A stretch of DNA of 20,101 nt from positions 1 to 20,101 of the forward strand of contig JALOBR010000014.1 in the NCBI GenBank assembly GCA_023228195.1, read 5' to 3'. Origin of the DNA: Candidatus Omnitrophota bacterium. Its GTDB lineage: Bacteria > Omnitrophota > Gorgyraeia > Duberdicusellales > 4484-171. Positions 1 through 7,401 of the stretch are shown here, in pieces; the first letter of the stretch is position 1, and each line of letters opens with the position of its first letter. Made by a program: the position numbers and the translations under genes. The notes beneath the pieces are model-generated. The model was not told where the DNA came from, ran no database searches, and saw only the letters and a program-made list of their open reading frames with translations.

Positions 1-702
1 TTTTGCGGAAAAATGGGCCAACGCATTTTTGCTTTGGCCGGAGAGGATAAAAACTTTAAAGTAGTTATCGGCTTGGAAAAAAAAGGCCATCCGGAAGTCG
101 GTAAAACTATAAACGGGGTTCGGGTTGTGGATAATCCGGAAGAAATAAAAGAGTGTGATTGCGTTATTGATTTTACCGTTGCGGCAGCTACTTTAGAAAA
201 TCTGCCATATATCGCAAAACACAAAAAATATGCAGTTATCGGCACAACGGGTATTGATGAGAGCCAACAGGCTAGGTTAAAAGAAGCATCAAAGAAAATC
301 GCAATTGTTTTCTCTCCGAATATGAGTATAGGCGTTAATCTTTTGTTTAGCCTGGCTAAAACTGCGGCTAAAACTTTACGCGGATACAAAGTGTTGATTG
401 AAGAGGCTCATCACATTCACAAAAAAGATGCTCCTTCGGGAACTGCAAAGCGCATTGCGCAGATAATAAACGAAGAGGGGCTCAGTTGTCAGGCTGAAGA
501 CATAAGAGCCATACGTGAAGGCGAAATCGTGGGAGATCACAGAATAATTCTTGAGAGCGAAGTAGACAGGATTGAATTGTTTCATCATGCGAAAACCCGC
601 GATATATTTGTCAAGGGCGCGCTTATTGCCGCAAAATGGGTTATTGATAAAGAGCCCGGGCTATATTCAATGGATGATGTTTTATCGGAAATAAATAAAT
701 AA
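1..702 (+). CDS. dapB: 4-hydroxy-tetrahydrodipicolinate reductase, 5' end missing
   Basis: DapB reduces 4-hydroxy-tetrahydrodipicolinate with NAD(P)H in the lysine/diaminopimelate pathway, in the cytoplasm. The reading frame is open from base 1 and begins F-C-G-K-M-G, the end of the Rossmann motif GxxG[RK]MG. The true start therefore lies upstream, and the ATG at 13 is an internal Met. Visible family motifs are VIGTTG, SPNMSIGVN and the catalytic/substrate-binding block E-E-A-H-H-x-x-K-K-D-A-P-S-G-T-A. The C-terminus is complete, and about 230 residues are present of the usual 250-270. It is followed after 4 bases by dapL, so the two are very probably co-transcribed and serve meso-DAP synthesis for peptidoglycan and lysine. 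Confidence 0.95.
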   Translation, partial: FCGKMGQRIFALAGEDKNFKVVIGLEKKGHPEVGKTINGVRVVDNPEEIKECDCVIDFTVAAATLENLPYIAKHKKYAVIGTTGIDESQQARLKEASKKIAIVFSPNMSIGVNLLFSLAKTAAKTLRGYKVLIEEAHHIHKKDAPSGTAKRIAQIINEEGLSCQAEDIRAIREGEIVGDHRIILESEVDRIELFHHAKTRDIFVKGALIAAKWVIDKEPGLYSMDDVLSEINK

Positions 703-706
703 ACAG

Positions 707-1861
707 ATGAAAAATTTTGAATTGTCAAAAAGGCTTACTTCGTTGCCGCCGTATTTATTCGCGGAAATCGACCGGCAAAAAAAAGATTTACGTGATAAAG
801 GAATAAAATTTATTGATTTAAGCATAGGGGATCCGGACATTTCCGCTCCGGCTGCTGTTATAGATAATTTATATCAGGCAGCCAAGAATAAAGAAAACCA
901 AAAATACGCATTGGATCAGGGAAAGCAAGCGCTTCGAGCCAGCATAAGCCGCTGGTTTTTAAAAAGATTCGCAGTCACCTTAGATGAAAATAAGGAGATC
1001 TTGCCTTTAATTGGGTCAAAAGAAGGGCTTGTGCATTTTCCTTTAGCTTTTGTTAATAAGGGCGACTATGCGCTTATTCCAAGCCCCGGGTATCCAGGAT
1101 ACCGCGGAGCTGCCGTTTTTGCCGGCGCAAAAATATATGAGATGCCGCTTTTGGAAAAAAACAATTTTTTGCCTGATTTAGACAAAATACCTGAAAGTGT
1201 TAAAAATAAGGCTAAAATTATTTATGTGAATTATCCGAATAACCCGACCAGCGTGGTCGCTCCGCTTGAATTTCTTAAAAGGTTGGTTGCTTTTTGCGCT
1301 AAATACGGAATTATTCTTGCTTACGATAATGCTTATTCTGAAATTTATTTCGAAGAAAAACCCCTCAGTATTTTCGAGGTTCCTGGAGCGCGCGAAATTG
1401 CCATAGAATTTCATTCATTTTCCAAGACTTTCTGCATGACGGGTTTTAGGGTTGGCTGGGCCTGCGGCAACGAAAATCTGGTAAACGGCCTCTTGAAGGT
1501 AAAAACAAATATTGATTCCGGTATTTTTGGCGCGATACAGGATGCCGCCGGTTACGCGTTAGATAAAGAAGCAGTATACATGGAAGATATGAGGAAAATA
1601 TTTAAAGAAAGAAGAGACTTTTTTGTGCAGAATATCAAAAATAAAACTTTTAAGAATGTACATGCGCAAGCTACCTTTTATGTGTGGGCTAAATTACCCC
1701 GTAAATTTAAATCGTCCATTGAGTTTTCAAAGTATCTTATACAGGAAAAACGGATAATTGCTACTCCGGGTATTGGTTTCGGAAAGTACGGTGAGGGTTT
1801 TATACGTTTTGCTTTAACATGTGATAAGCAGGTTCTTAAGGAAGCAATCAATCTGTTGTAA
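707..1861 (+). CDS. dapL: LL-diaminopimelate aminotransferase (class I/II PLP aminotransferase)
   Basis: A 384-residue fold-type I PLP aminotransferase. Family features are LSIGDPD near the N-terminus, LIGSKEGLVHFPLAFVN, PSPGYPGY, NYPNNPT and the PLP-lysine motif SFSKTF, with Lys240 as the Schiff-base residue, followed by MTGFRVGWACGN. The GSKEG and PSPGYP forms are typical of DapL, which converts tetrahydrodipicolinate directly to LL-DAP. The position directly after dapB supports this over a generic aspartate or alanine aminotransferase. DapL would bypass the DapD/DapC/DapE steps. The ATG at 707 has only a weak upstream purine stretch (aaacag), consistent with translation coupled to dapB. 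Substrate specificity is inferred from motifs and neighbourhood. Confidence 0.9.
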   Translation: MKNFELSKRLTSLPPYLFAEIDRQKKDLRDKGIKFIDLSIGDPDISAPAAVIDNLYQAAKNKENQKYALDQGKQALRASISRWFLKRFAVTLDENKEILPLIGSKEGLVHFPLAFVNKGDYALIPSPGYPGYRGAAVFAGAKIYEMPLLEKNNFLPDLDKIPESVKNKAKIIYVNYPNNPTSVVAPLEFLKRLVAFCAKYGIILAYDNAYSEIYFEEKPLSIFEVPGAREIAIEFHSFSKTFCMTGFRVGWACGNENLVNGLLKVKTNIDSGIFGAIQDAAGYALDKEAVYMEDMRKIFKERRDFFVQNIKNKTFKNVHAQATFYVWAKLPRKFKSSIEFSKYLIQEKRIIATPGIGFGKYGEGFIRFALTCDKQVLKEAINLL

Positions 1862-1873
1862 TACTAAAAATAG

Positions 1874-2329
1874 ATGTATGTTTATATCGGTATCGGTTCA
1901 AATTTAGAGGATAGGCTAGCGAACGTAAATTACGCGCTACAAGAACTGAAAAGTAATCCTGATATCAGAATAGAAAAAATTTCTTCAATTATTGAGACCG
2001 CGCCGGTAGGCGGGCCTGCCCAGGGAAATTACCTAAACGGTGTTATTAAAATAAAAACCGAAATTTCTGCTCACTCGCTTCTATGTGTTTTACAAAATAT
2101 AGAAAAAAAATTAGGGCGAGTACGGACAATAAAGAATGGTCCGCGCACAATAGATTTAGATATGCTTTTGTATGGCGATAAAACGATAAACGAGTCGAAC
2201 TTGAAAGTGCCTCACCCGAAAATGCTTGAGCGGGATTTTGTAATGAAGCCTCTATTAGAAATTGAGCCGCAAATAATGAAACAGATTAAAAGGATAAATT
2301 CTAAACCAGAAACACTAAACTCCAAATAA
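1874..2329 (+). CDS. folK: 2-amino-4-hydroxy-6-hydroxymethyldihydropteridine pyrophosphokinase
   Basis: HPPK transfers pyrophosphate from ATP to 6-hydroxymethyl-dihydropterin in folate synthesis (cytoplasmic). The 151-residue length fits the single-domain family. Visible motifs are IGIGSNLEDR at the N-terminus, ETAPVGGPAQGNYLNGV (pterin-binding loop), and the signature GPRTIDLDMLLYG, followed by VPHPKMLERDFVMKPL. The start follows dapL by 12 bases with no clear ribosome-binding site. About the last ten codons (R-I-N-S-K-P-E-T-L-N-S-K) lie in the left arm of the inverted repeat at 2298-2402, so the extreme C-terminus is repeat-derived and not part of the conserved fold, which should end around the E-I-E-P segment. 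Confidence 0.93.
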   Translation: MYVYIGIGSNLEDRLANVNYALQELKSNPDIRIEKISSIIETAPVGGPAQGNYLNGVIKIKTEISAHSLLCVLQNIEKKLGRVRTIKNGPRTIDLDMLLYGDKTINESNLKVPHPKMLERDFVMKPLLEIEPQIMKQIKRINSKPETLNSK

Positions 2330-2402
2330 ACTCAAAATCAAAAATCAAAAACGTTTTGAGTTTATAGTTTTGTGTTTGTGATTTGTTTAAGATTTAGAGT
2401 TT
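2298..2402. repeat. Long imperfect inverted repeat, aaatcaca/aaactcaaa type
   Basis: The two arms, 2298-2337 and about 2354-2402, are reverse complements with gaps. The innermost 12 bases are perfect (ATAAACTCAAAA at 2326-2337 against 2354-2365). The repeat begins inside the folK reading frame and ends about 20 bases before the panC ATG. It resembles in composition and layout the repeat before uvrA. A transcribed hairpin here could stabilise or separate the folK and panC parts of the message, but that is inference. Confidence 0.75.
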
Positions 2403-2422
2403 TAAGCTCAACTGCAAAAACT

Positions 2423-3277
2423 ATGGTAATTGCAAAAACAATTAAACACGTTAGAAAAATAATCTTTGCCGCAAAGCAAAAAAATAAAACAATCGGTTTT
2501 GTGCCGACTATGGGCGCTTTACATTATGGCCATCTTTCGCTGGTAAGAGCCGCGAGAAAAAATTGTGATTTTGTCGTTGTGAGTATCTTTATTAACCCGA
2601 CGCAATTCGGCCCGAAAGAAGACTTTAGGAAATATCCGAGACAATTTAACCAGGATAAACGACTGCTGGAAATAGAAAAAGTAGATTTGGTTTTTTATCC
2701 TTCCGCTGCTGAAATGTATCTAAAAGATTCTTCTACATATATTAAAGAAGTATATTTAAGTGAGCCGTTATGCGGATCAACACGGCCGGGACATTTCAGA
2801 GGAGTTTGCACGGTTGTGGCAAAACTATTTAACATAATAGAACCGGATATCGCGTATTTTGGCCAGAAAGATTATCAGCAGGCTCGTGTCGTAAAACGCA
2901 TGGTAAGGGATTTAAACTTCCCTGTTAAGATAAAGATTTTCCCTACATTACGAGAAAGGTCAGGTTTAGCAATGAGTTCAAGGAACGCTTATCTGGATCA
3001 GAAGGCGCGAGGGGATGCTTTAGTTTTGTTTGAATCCTTAAAGCTTGCAAAAAAACTCGTAAAAGAAGGAGAAAGAGACCCGAAAAAAATAATAAATAAA
3101 ATACGTAAGCTTATAATTTCTATAAAAAACGCTAAAATAGATTATGTTAAGATAGTTGATGTCGAGAACCTTCGTCCCGTAGATAAGATAAAAGCAAAAG
3201 TTGCGGTTGTCCTGGCAGTTTATATCGGTAAAATCAGGTTGATAGATAATGTTTTAGTAGATGCTAACAGCAATTGA
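2423..3277 (+). CDS. panC: Pantothenate synthetase (pantoate--beta-alanine ligase)
   Basis: PanC joins pantoate and beta-alanine using ATP through a pantoyl-adenylate, giving pantothenate for coenzyme A. From the ATG at 2423 the protein has 284 residues, the usual size. Motifs are FVPTMGALHYGH (HIGH-like element, His34 and His37), FINPTQFGPKEDFRKYPR, the GSTRPGHFRGVCTVV segment, PDIAYFGQKDYQQ, and SGLAMSSRNAYL (KMSKS-equivalent region). The frame is open further upstream to a GTG at 2372, but those 17 codons come from the inverted repeat and have no family similarity, so I chose 2423. No good Shine-Dalgarno sequence is visible before it. Confidence 0.94.
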   Translation: MVIAKTIKHVRKIIFAAKQKNKTIGFVPTMGALHYGHLSLVRAARKNCDFVVVSIFINPTQFGPKEDFRKYPRQFNQDKRLLEIEKVDLVFYPSAAEMYLKDSSTYIKEVYLSEPLCGSTRPGHFRGVCTVVAKLFNIIEPDIAYFGQKDYQQARVVKRMVRDLNFPVKIKIFPTLRERSGLAMSSRNAYLDQKARGDALVLFESLKLAKKLVKEGERDPKKIINKIRKLIISIKNAKIDYVKIVDVENLRPVDKIKAKVAVVLAVYIGKIRLIDNVLVDANSN

Positions 3278-3282
3278 GCTTG

Positions 3283-3352
3283 TCCCGTTTTTTCCGGAAT
3301 TTACGATTTGCCGCCATGGTAGGCGAAAAACATGTAAGTTGAAAAAACGGGA
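3283..3352. repeat. Inverted repeat with 12-bp perfect arms downstream of panC
   Basis: TCCCGTTTTTTC at 3283-3294 is exactly complementary to GAAAAAACGGGA at 3341-3352, and further pairing (TTAC with GTAA, GCC with GGC) continues inside. The T-run is in the 5' arm and the base run after the 3' arm is not T-rich, so this is not a classical intrinsic terminator on the + strand, although it sits where one could separate panC from nadX. Confidence 0.7.
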
Positions 3353-3362
3353 TAATTCGACT

Positions 3363-3508
3363 ACCCAACAGGATGCCATGTCCCATTTCTTATATAGAAA
3401 ACATTGAGGTGTGGGACGCCCCGAACCTTAATATGTTGTTATGGTGAAGGGGCTGTTGGGTTAAACAATTTTTTCGGCAGGAAGTCTAAAAAATTGTAAG
3501 TCTCATTA
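3363..3508 (+). promoter_or_regulatory. Structured leader of nadX, with modules shared with eno and exbB
   Basis: An outer 9-bp stem (ACCCAACAG 3363-3371 with CTGTTGGGT 3453-3461) encloses a hairpin GTCCCA 3380-3385 / TGGGAC 3412-3417. The GGG of the second arm can instead pair with CCC at 3419-3422, within the hairpin GAGGT-g-TGGG-acgc-CCCG-a-ACCTT; the two folds exclude each other. Bases 3413-3434 are identical to 13753-13774 before eno. Downstream, 3471-3508 matches 10033-10070 before exbB without gaps (30 of 38 identical), ending in AAGTCTCATTA. This second module folds as CAATTTTTT 3466-3474 with AAAAAATTG 3488-3496. A strong Shine-Dalgarno AGGAGG (3508-3513) follows, 6 bases before the nadX ATG. 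I recognise no known riboswitch class. A protein-binding or promoter element is an alternative, since TTTCTTATATA is also shared with eno. Confidence 0.55.
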
Positions 3509-3519
3509 GGAGGTTTTTA

Positions 3520-4341
3520 ATGAAGATAAATAAAGATAAAATAAAAATAGGGATAGTAGGCTGCGGCGCGATAGGCGATGGTGTAGCAACTTTTATTGAC
3601 AAGCAGCTACGTGATAAAGCGATATTGTGGGCCATCGCAGATAAAGACAGTGAAAAGGCAGAATTTCTCATTGAAAGGCTTTCAACTGTTCCAAAGATAA
3701 ATACTATCGATAAGCTTGTAAGAGATGTGGACTTGGTGATTGAATCGGCTTCTGTTGATGCGGCTTCTGATGTGCTTGCTAAAGCTATCAAATTTAAGAA
3801 AGATGTCATAATCTTAAGCGTTGGCGCCCTCATTAGAGATAAGACCATAATAGGAAAATGTGAAAAACAAGGAATCAATGTTTATGTTCCTTCAGGAGCG
3901 ATATGCGGCGTTGACGGATTGGGTTCTTTAAGTCTTGGTGAGATAAAAAAGATTTCCCTGACAACCTCGAAGCCGCCTCGCGGGCTCCTGGGGGTGGATT
4001 ATTTAAAAAAGAAAAAAATAAATTTAAACAATTTAAGAACGGCAAAAGTCGTGTTTCGTGGCGGGGTAAAGGAAGCAACCATGTATTTCCCGCAAAACAT
4101 AAATGTGGCGGCTATTTTGCTTTTAGCTTCTTCGTTTAAAGATGTAGAAGTCGTTATAAAGGCTGATCCGAACGTAAAACGCAACATTCACCGTATAGAA
4201 GTAGACACTGAAGAGGCTAAGGTGAGTATTTCCGTTGAAAATGTTCCTTCAAAAACAAATCCTAAAACAAGCACTTTGGCAATTCTTTCTACTCAGTATC
4301 TGCTGAAGAAGATTTTTTCTTCTTTTAAAATAGGTAGTTGA
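3520..4341 (+). CDS. nadX: L-aspartate dehydrogenase
   Basis: This enzyme oxidises L-aspartate to iminoaspartate with NAD(P)+, feeding quinolinate synthase in de novo NAD synthesis; it replaces the oxygen- or fumarate-dependent oxidase NadB. The 273-residue protein has an N-terminal Rossmann motif G14-C-G16-A-I-G19, then VPSGAICGVDG, TSKPPRG, FRGGVKEATMYFPQNINVAA, the catalytic-type NIHRIEV (His224) and the family ending VENVPSKTNPKTSTLAIL. All are characteristic of the AspDH (DUF108) family. The start is set by a strong AGGAGG six bases upstream. The gene stands alone, flanked by inverted repeats, behind a structured leader. nadE, the last step of the same pathway, is about 7.6 kb downstream in the window. 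Confidence 0.92.
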   Translation: MKINKDKIKIGIVGCGAIGDGVATFIDKQLRDKAILWAIADKDSEKAEFLIERLSTVPKINTIDKLVRDVDLVIESASVDAASDVLAKAIKFKKDVIILSVGALIRDKTIIGKCEKQGINVYVPSGAICGVDGLGSLSLGEIKKISLTTSKPPRGLLGVDYLKKKKINLNNLRTAKVVFRGGVKEATMYFPQNINVAAILLLASSFKDVEVVIKADPNVKRNIHRIEVDTEEAKVSISVENVPSKTNPKTSTLAILSTQYLLKKIFSSFKIGS

Positions 4342-4350
4342 TTGTATAAT

Positions 4351-4580
4351 ACACAGATTAGCGCAGATTTGAATGGATGAGCACAGATTTTTAAATCACA
4401 ATATATAAACCACAAATCACAAATAATATACAATAAACAATTCCGAAATCACAAAGGGATTTAAAATTTTGGTCATTGTGATTTTAGAATTGTGATTTGT
4501 TTGTAATTTGTAAATTGTGGTTTGTAATTTTCAATAACATCTGCGATCATCTGTGATTTCCAATCTGTGATCATCTGTGT
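4351..4580. repeat. 230-bp palindrome-like inverted repeat (cacagatgatcacagat type)
   Basis: The sequence reads almost the same on both strands about a centre near 4465 (ttaaaatttt). The outer arms are runs of CACAGAT/ATCTGTG units: 4351-4390 matches the reverse complement of 4540-4580. The inner arms are made of aaatcacaa/ttgtgattt units. It fills the whole space between nadX and uvrA and ends 14 bases before the uvrA ATG. Nothing in it looks like a gene. The CAGATGATCACAG unit recurs at 13576-13721. Confidence 0.8.
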
Positions 4581-4594
4581 AATAATATATAAAA

Positions 4595-7390
4595 ATGAAT
4601 GACTATATCATAATAAAGGGTGCCAAGGAGCACAATTTAAAGAATATAGATTTAAAAATTCCAAAGAATAAGCTTGTCTGCATAACCGGTTTGTCCGGTT
4701 CCGGTAAATCGTCTTTGGCGTTTGACACTATTTATGCCGAAGGCCAACGCCGATATGTTGAAAGCCTTTCAAGTTACGCCCGCCAATTCCTAGAGCAATT
4801 ACATAAGCCGGAGGTAGAGCATATCGAAGGCCTGTCTCCAGCTATCGCAATTGAGCAAAGAACCGCAGGGGGCTCGCCGCGTTCAATCGTCGCCACGCAA
4901 ACAGAGGTTTATGATTATTTAAGGCTTCTTTTCGCGCGCATCGGAAAGCCTCATTGCTACAAATGCGGAAAACCAATCACTAAACAAACTTCCCAGGAAA
5001 TCATCGAAAAAATATTAGCCATACCTTCCGGTAATAAAGCATATATTCTTTCTCCGGTAATTCGCGGCAAAAAAGGCGAGTATTCAGCTTTATTCGCCAG
5101 GCTTCTTAAGGAAGGGTTTTCCCGCGTGCGTGTTGACGGCAGCATCTATGAGCTATCGGAAGAAATAAAATTAACAAAATATAAAATTCATAATATAGAA
5201 ATAGTTGTTGATAGAATACAGATTTCTTCTGATTATGCAAAAAGGATAGGTGATTCCGTAGAAACCGCCCTTAAACACTCAAATGGGTTGGTTATCGTGC
5301 ATGATGAAACTCAGAATAAAGAATTTTTTTATAATTCTCAGATGAGTTGTCACGCTTGCGGCATTTCTATAGGTGAACTTGAACCGAGGATGTTTAGTTT
5401 TAACGCTCCGGATGGAGCTTGCCCTGCTTGTCATGGCCTAGGGACTAAACCCGAATTCGACACTGATTTAATAATACCCGATAAGAAAAAAACTTTAGAA
5501 GAGGGCGCTATAGAAGTCTGGCATCATGGGAGCCGCGGTTACGTAATGTTTCATAAGGCTTTACTTAGAGAATTGTCCCGTGAGGCAAATTTTTCCATGA
5601 GCACACCATTTAAAGATTTGTCTAAAGAAACAAGGCGCCTTATTTTATATGGATCAGATAACGTGTATGTCTGGGGAAAGCCTTACGAAGGGGTATTTAA
5701 ACGGCTTGAAAGGATGGTCAGCAAAACTGAAAGTGCGTATATGAAGGAAGAGATGGCCAGGTATATGTCAAAGTTGCCTTGCCCGGAATGTAAGGGAGCA
5801 AGAATTAGAAAAGAAAGCATGGCTGTGCGTGTAGGCGGAAAGTCTATCTGGGACGTAGTTAAAATGAGTATAGGCGATTGCAATGATTTTTTTGTTAATC
5901 TTAAATTAACTTCTTATGAAGAGAAGATTGCGTATTACATAGTAAAAGAAATAAAAAAAAGGTTTAATTTTTGTATCGACGTTGGACTTTCCTATCTTTC
6001 CCTGGACAGGCTAAGTTCGACGCTTTCCGGAGGAGAGGCGCAAAGGATAAGGCTTGCAACGCAGGTGGGTTCTTCGCTTTCCGGTGTTCTTTATATACTT
6101 GATGAACCGACCATAGGCTTGCATCCCCGCGACGATAAAAAACTTATTAATACTTTAAAAAACTTAAGAGTTTTAGGAAATACCGTTATTGTTGTTGAAC
6201 ACGATGAACAAATGATAGACGCAAGCGACTGGGTGATTGATCTTGGCCCTGGTGCCGGAACGAATGGCGGTAGCATCGTATATAATGGAGCGAAAAAAGA
6301 TGTTTTGAAGGCGAATACTCTCACCGCAAAATATTTACGCGGCGAAGAAAGAATAGAAATTCCAAAAAACAGAAGGCCTTATGCAGATAAACCTTATTTG
6401 CTTGTAAGAAAAGCTACCGAACATAATCTTAAAAATATTGATGTAAAGATACCCCTTGAGGTTTTTGTATGCGTAACCGGAGTGTCGGGTTCGGGAAAAT
6501 CAACTTTGGTTGAGGATATATTGTATAAAACATTAGCCAAAAATTTATATGATTCCAGAGAAAAGCCGGGGGCACACAAAAAAATAGAAGGGCTTAGTTC
6601 TATAGATAAGGTGATAATTGTGGACCAATCTCCCATAGGCAGGACTCCACGTTCAAATCCGGCAACTTATACCGGGGTGTTTACGTATATACGGGATGTT
6701 TTTAGCCAGCTTCCGGAAGCCAAGCAACGAGGATATACGCCGTCTCGGTTTAGTTTTAACGTTTCAGGGGGTAGATGCGAGGCTTGCCAGGGTGATGGGA
6801 CAAAGAAGATAGAAATGCATTTTTTGCCCGATGTGTATGTGCCGTGCGAAGTGTGCGAAGGAAAAAGGTTTAATAAGCAGACCCTTGAGGTAACTTTTAA
6901 GGGAAAAAGCATATTCGATTGTCTCATGATGAGCGTTGATCAGGCGTGTGAGCTTTTTGAAAATTTCCCTCACATAAAAAACATTCTTAAAACGGTAAAA
7001 GATGTAGGATTGGGTTATGTTACTTTGGGGCAAGCTGCTACCACGCTTTCCGGCGGAGAGGCCCAAAGGATAAAGCTTGCTTCGCAGTTGCGTAAAAAAG
7101 CAACAGGCAAAACCATCTATATATTGGATGAGCCGACAACAGGGCTTCATTTTGACGATACGAAGAAACTTTTATCTGTACTTGGCAGGCTTGTAGATAA
7201 AAAAAATACTGTTTTGGTTATCGAGCATAACCTGGATGTTATAAAATGCGCCGATTACCTTATAGATTTGGGCCCCGAAGGGGGCCAGGACGGCGGCAAT
7301 CTTGTCGCTTGCGGAGCCCCTGAAGAAGTTATAAAATATAAGTCTTCGTATACGGGAATTTTTTTGAAGAAAAAGTTAAAGTTAGCGTAA
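4595..7390 (+). CDS. uvrA: Excinuclease ABC subunit A
   Basis: UvrA is the damage-sensing ATPase of nucleotide excision repair and loads UvrB. The 931-residue length is normal. It shows the tandem ABC layout: Walker A GLSGSGKS (G32-S39), zinc module C252/C255/C276/C279, a CPECKG pair at 396/399, signature LSGGEAQRIRLA (477 onward), Walker B LYILDEPTIGLHPRD, second Walker A GVSGSGKS (629-636), second zinc module C728/C731/C751/C754, second signature LSGGEAQRIKLA (818 onward) and IYILDEPTTGLHFDD. No catalytic residue appears lost. There is no Shine-Dalgarno sequence before the ATG at 4595, which sits just beyond a long inverted repeat. The exported TPR gene follows after 11 bases. Confidence 0.98.
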   Translation: MNDYIIIKGAKEHNLKNIDLKIPKNKLVCITGLSGSGKSSLAFDTIYAEGQRRYVESLSSYARQFLEQLHKPEVEHIEGLSPAIAIEQRTAGGSPRSIVATQTEVYDYLRLLFARIGKPHCYKCGKPITKQTSQEIIEKILAIPSGNKAYILSPVIRGKKGEYSALFARLLKEGFSRVRVDGSIYELSEEIKLTKYKIHNIEIVVDRIQISSDYAKRIGDSVETALKHSNGLVIVHDETQNKEFFYNSQMSCHACGISIGELEPRMFSFNAPDGACPACHGLGTKPEFDTDLIIPDKKKTLEEGAIEVWHHGSRGYVMFHKALLRELSREANFSMSTPFKDLSKETRRLILYGSDNVYVWGKPYEGVFKRLERMVSKTESAYMKEEMARYMSKLPCPECKGARIRKESMAVRVGGKSIWDVVKMSIGDCNDFFVNLKLTSYEEKIAYYIVKEIKKRFNFCIDVGLSYLSLDRLSSTLSGGEAQRIRLATQVGSSLSGVLYILDEPTIGLHPRDDKKLINTLKNLRVLGNTVIVVEHDEQMIDASDWVIDLGPGAGTNGGSIVYNGAKKDVLKANTLTAKYLRGEERIEIPKNRRPYADKPYLLVRKATEHNLKNIDVKIPLEVFVCVTGVSGSGKSTLVEDILYKTLAKNLYDSREKPGAHKKIEGLSSIDKVIIVDQSPIGRTPRSNPATYTGVFTYIRDVFSQLPEAKQRGYTPSRFSFNVSGGRCEACQGDGTKKIEMHFLPDVYVPCEVCEGKRFNKQTLEVTFKGKSIFDCLMMSVDQACELFENFPHIKNILKTVKDVGLGYVTLGQAATTLSGGEAQRIKLASQLRKKATGKTIYILDEPTTGLHFDDTKKLLSVLGRLVDKKNTVLVIEHNLDVIKCADYLIDLGPEGGQDGGNLVACGAPEEVIKYKSSYTGIFLKKKLKLA

Positions 7391-7401
7391 CAGGAAAAAA
7401 T

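Noticed and set aside
2372..2422. Upstream GTG start for panC
   Set aside because: The codons come from the inverted repeat and lie before the conserved PanC N-terminus.
3283..3352. Rho-independent terminator after panC
   Set aside because: The stem is good, but the T-run is in the 5' arm and no T-tract follows the stem.
3413..3434. c-di-GMP-I riboswitch because of GGGACGC
   Set aside because: The rest of the aptamer (CAGGGCAAACC segment, AAAGCC after GGGACGC, tetraloop receptor) is missing.
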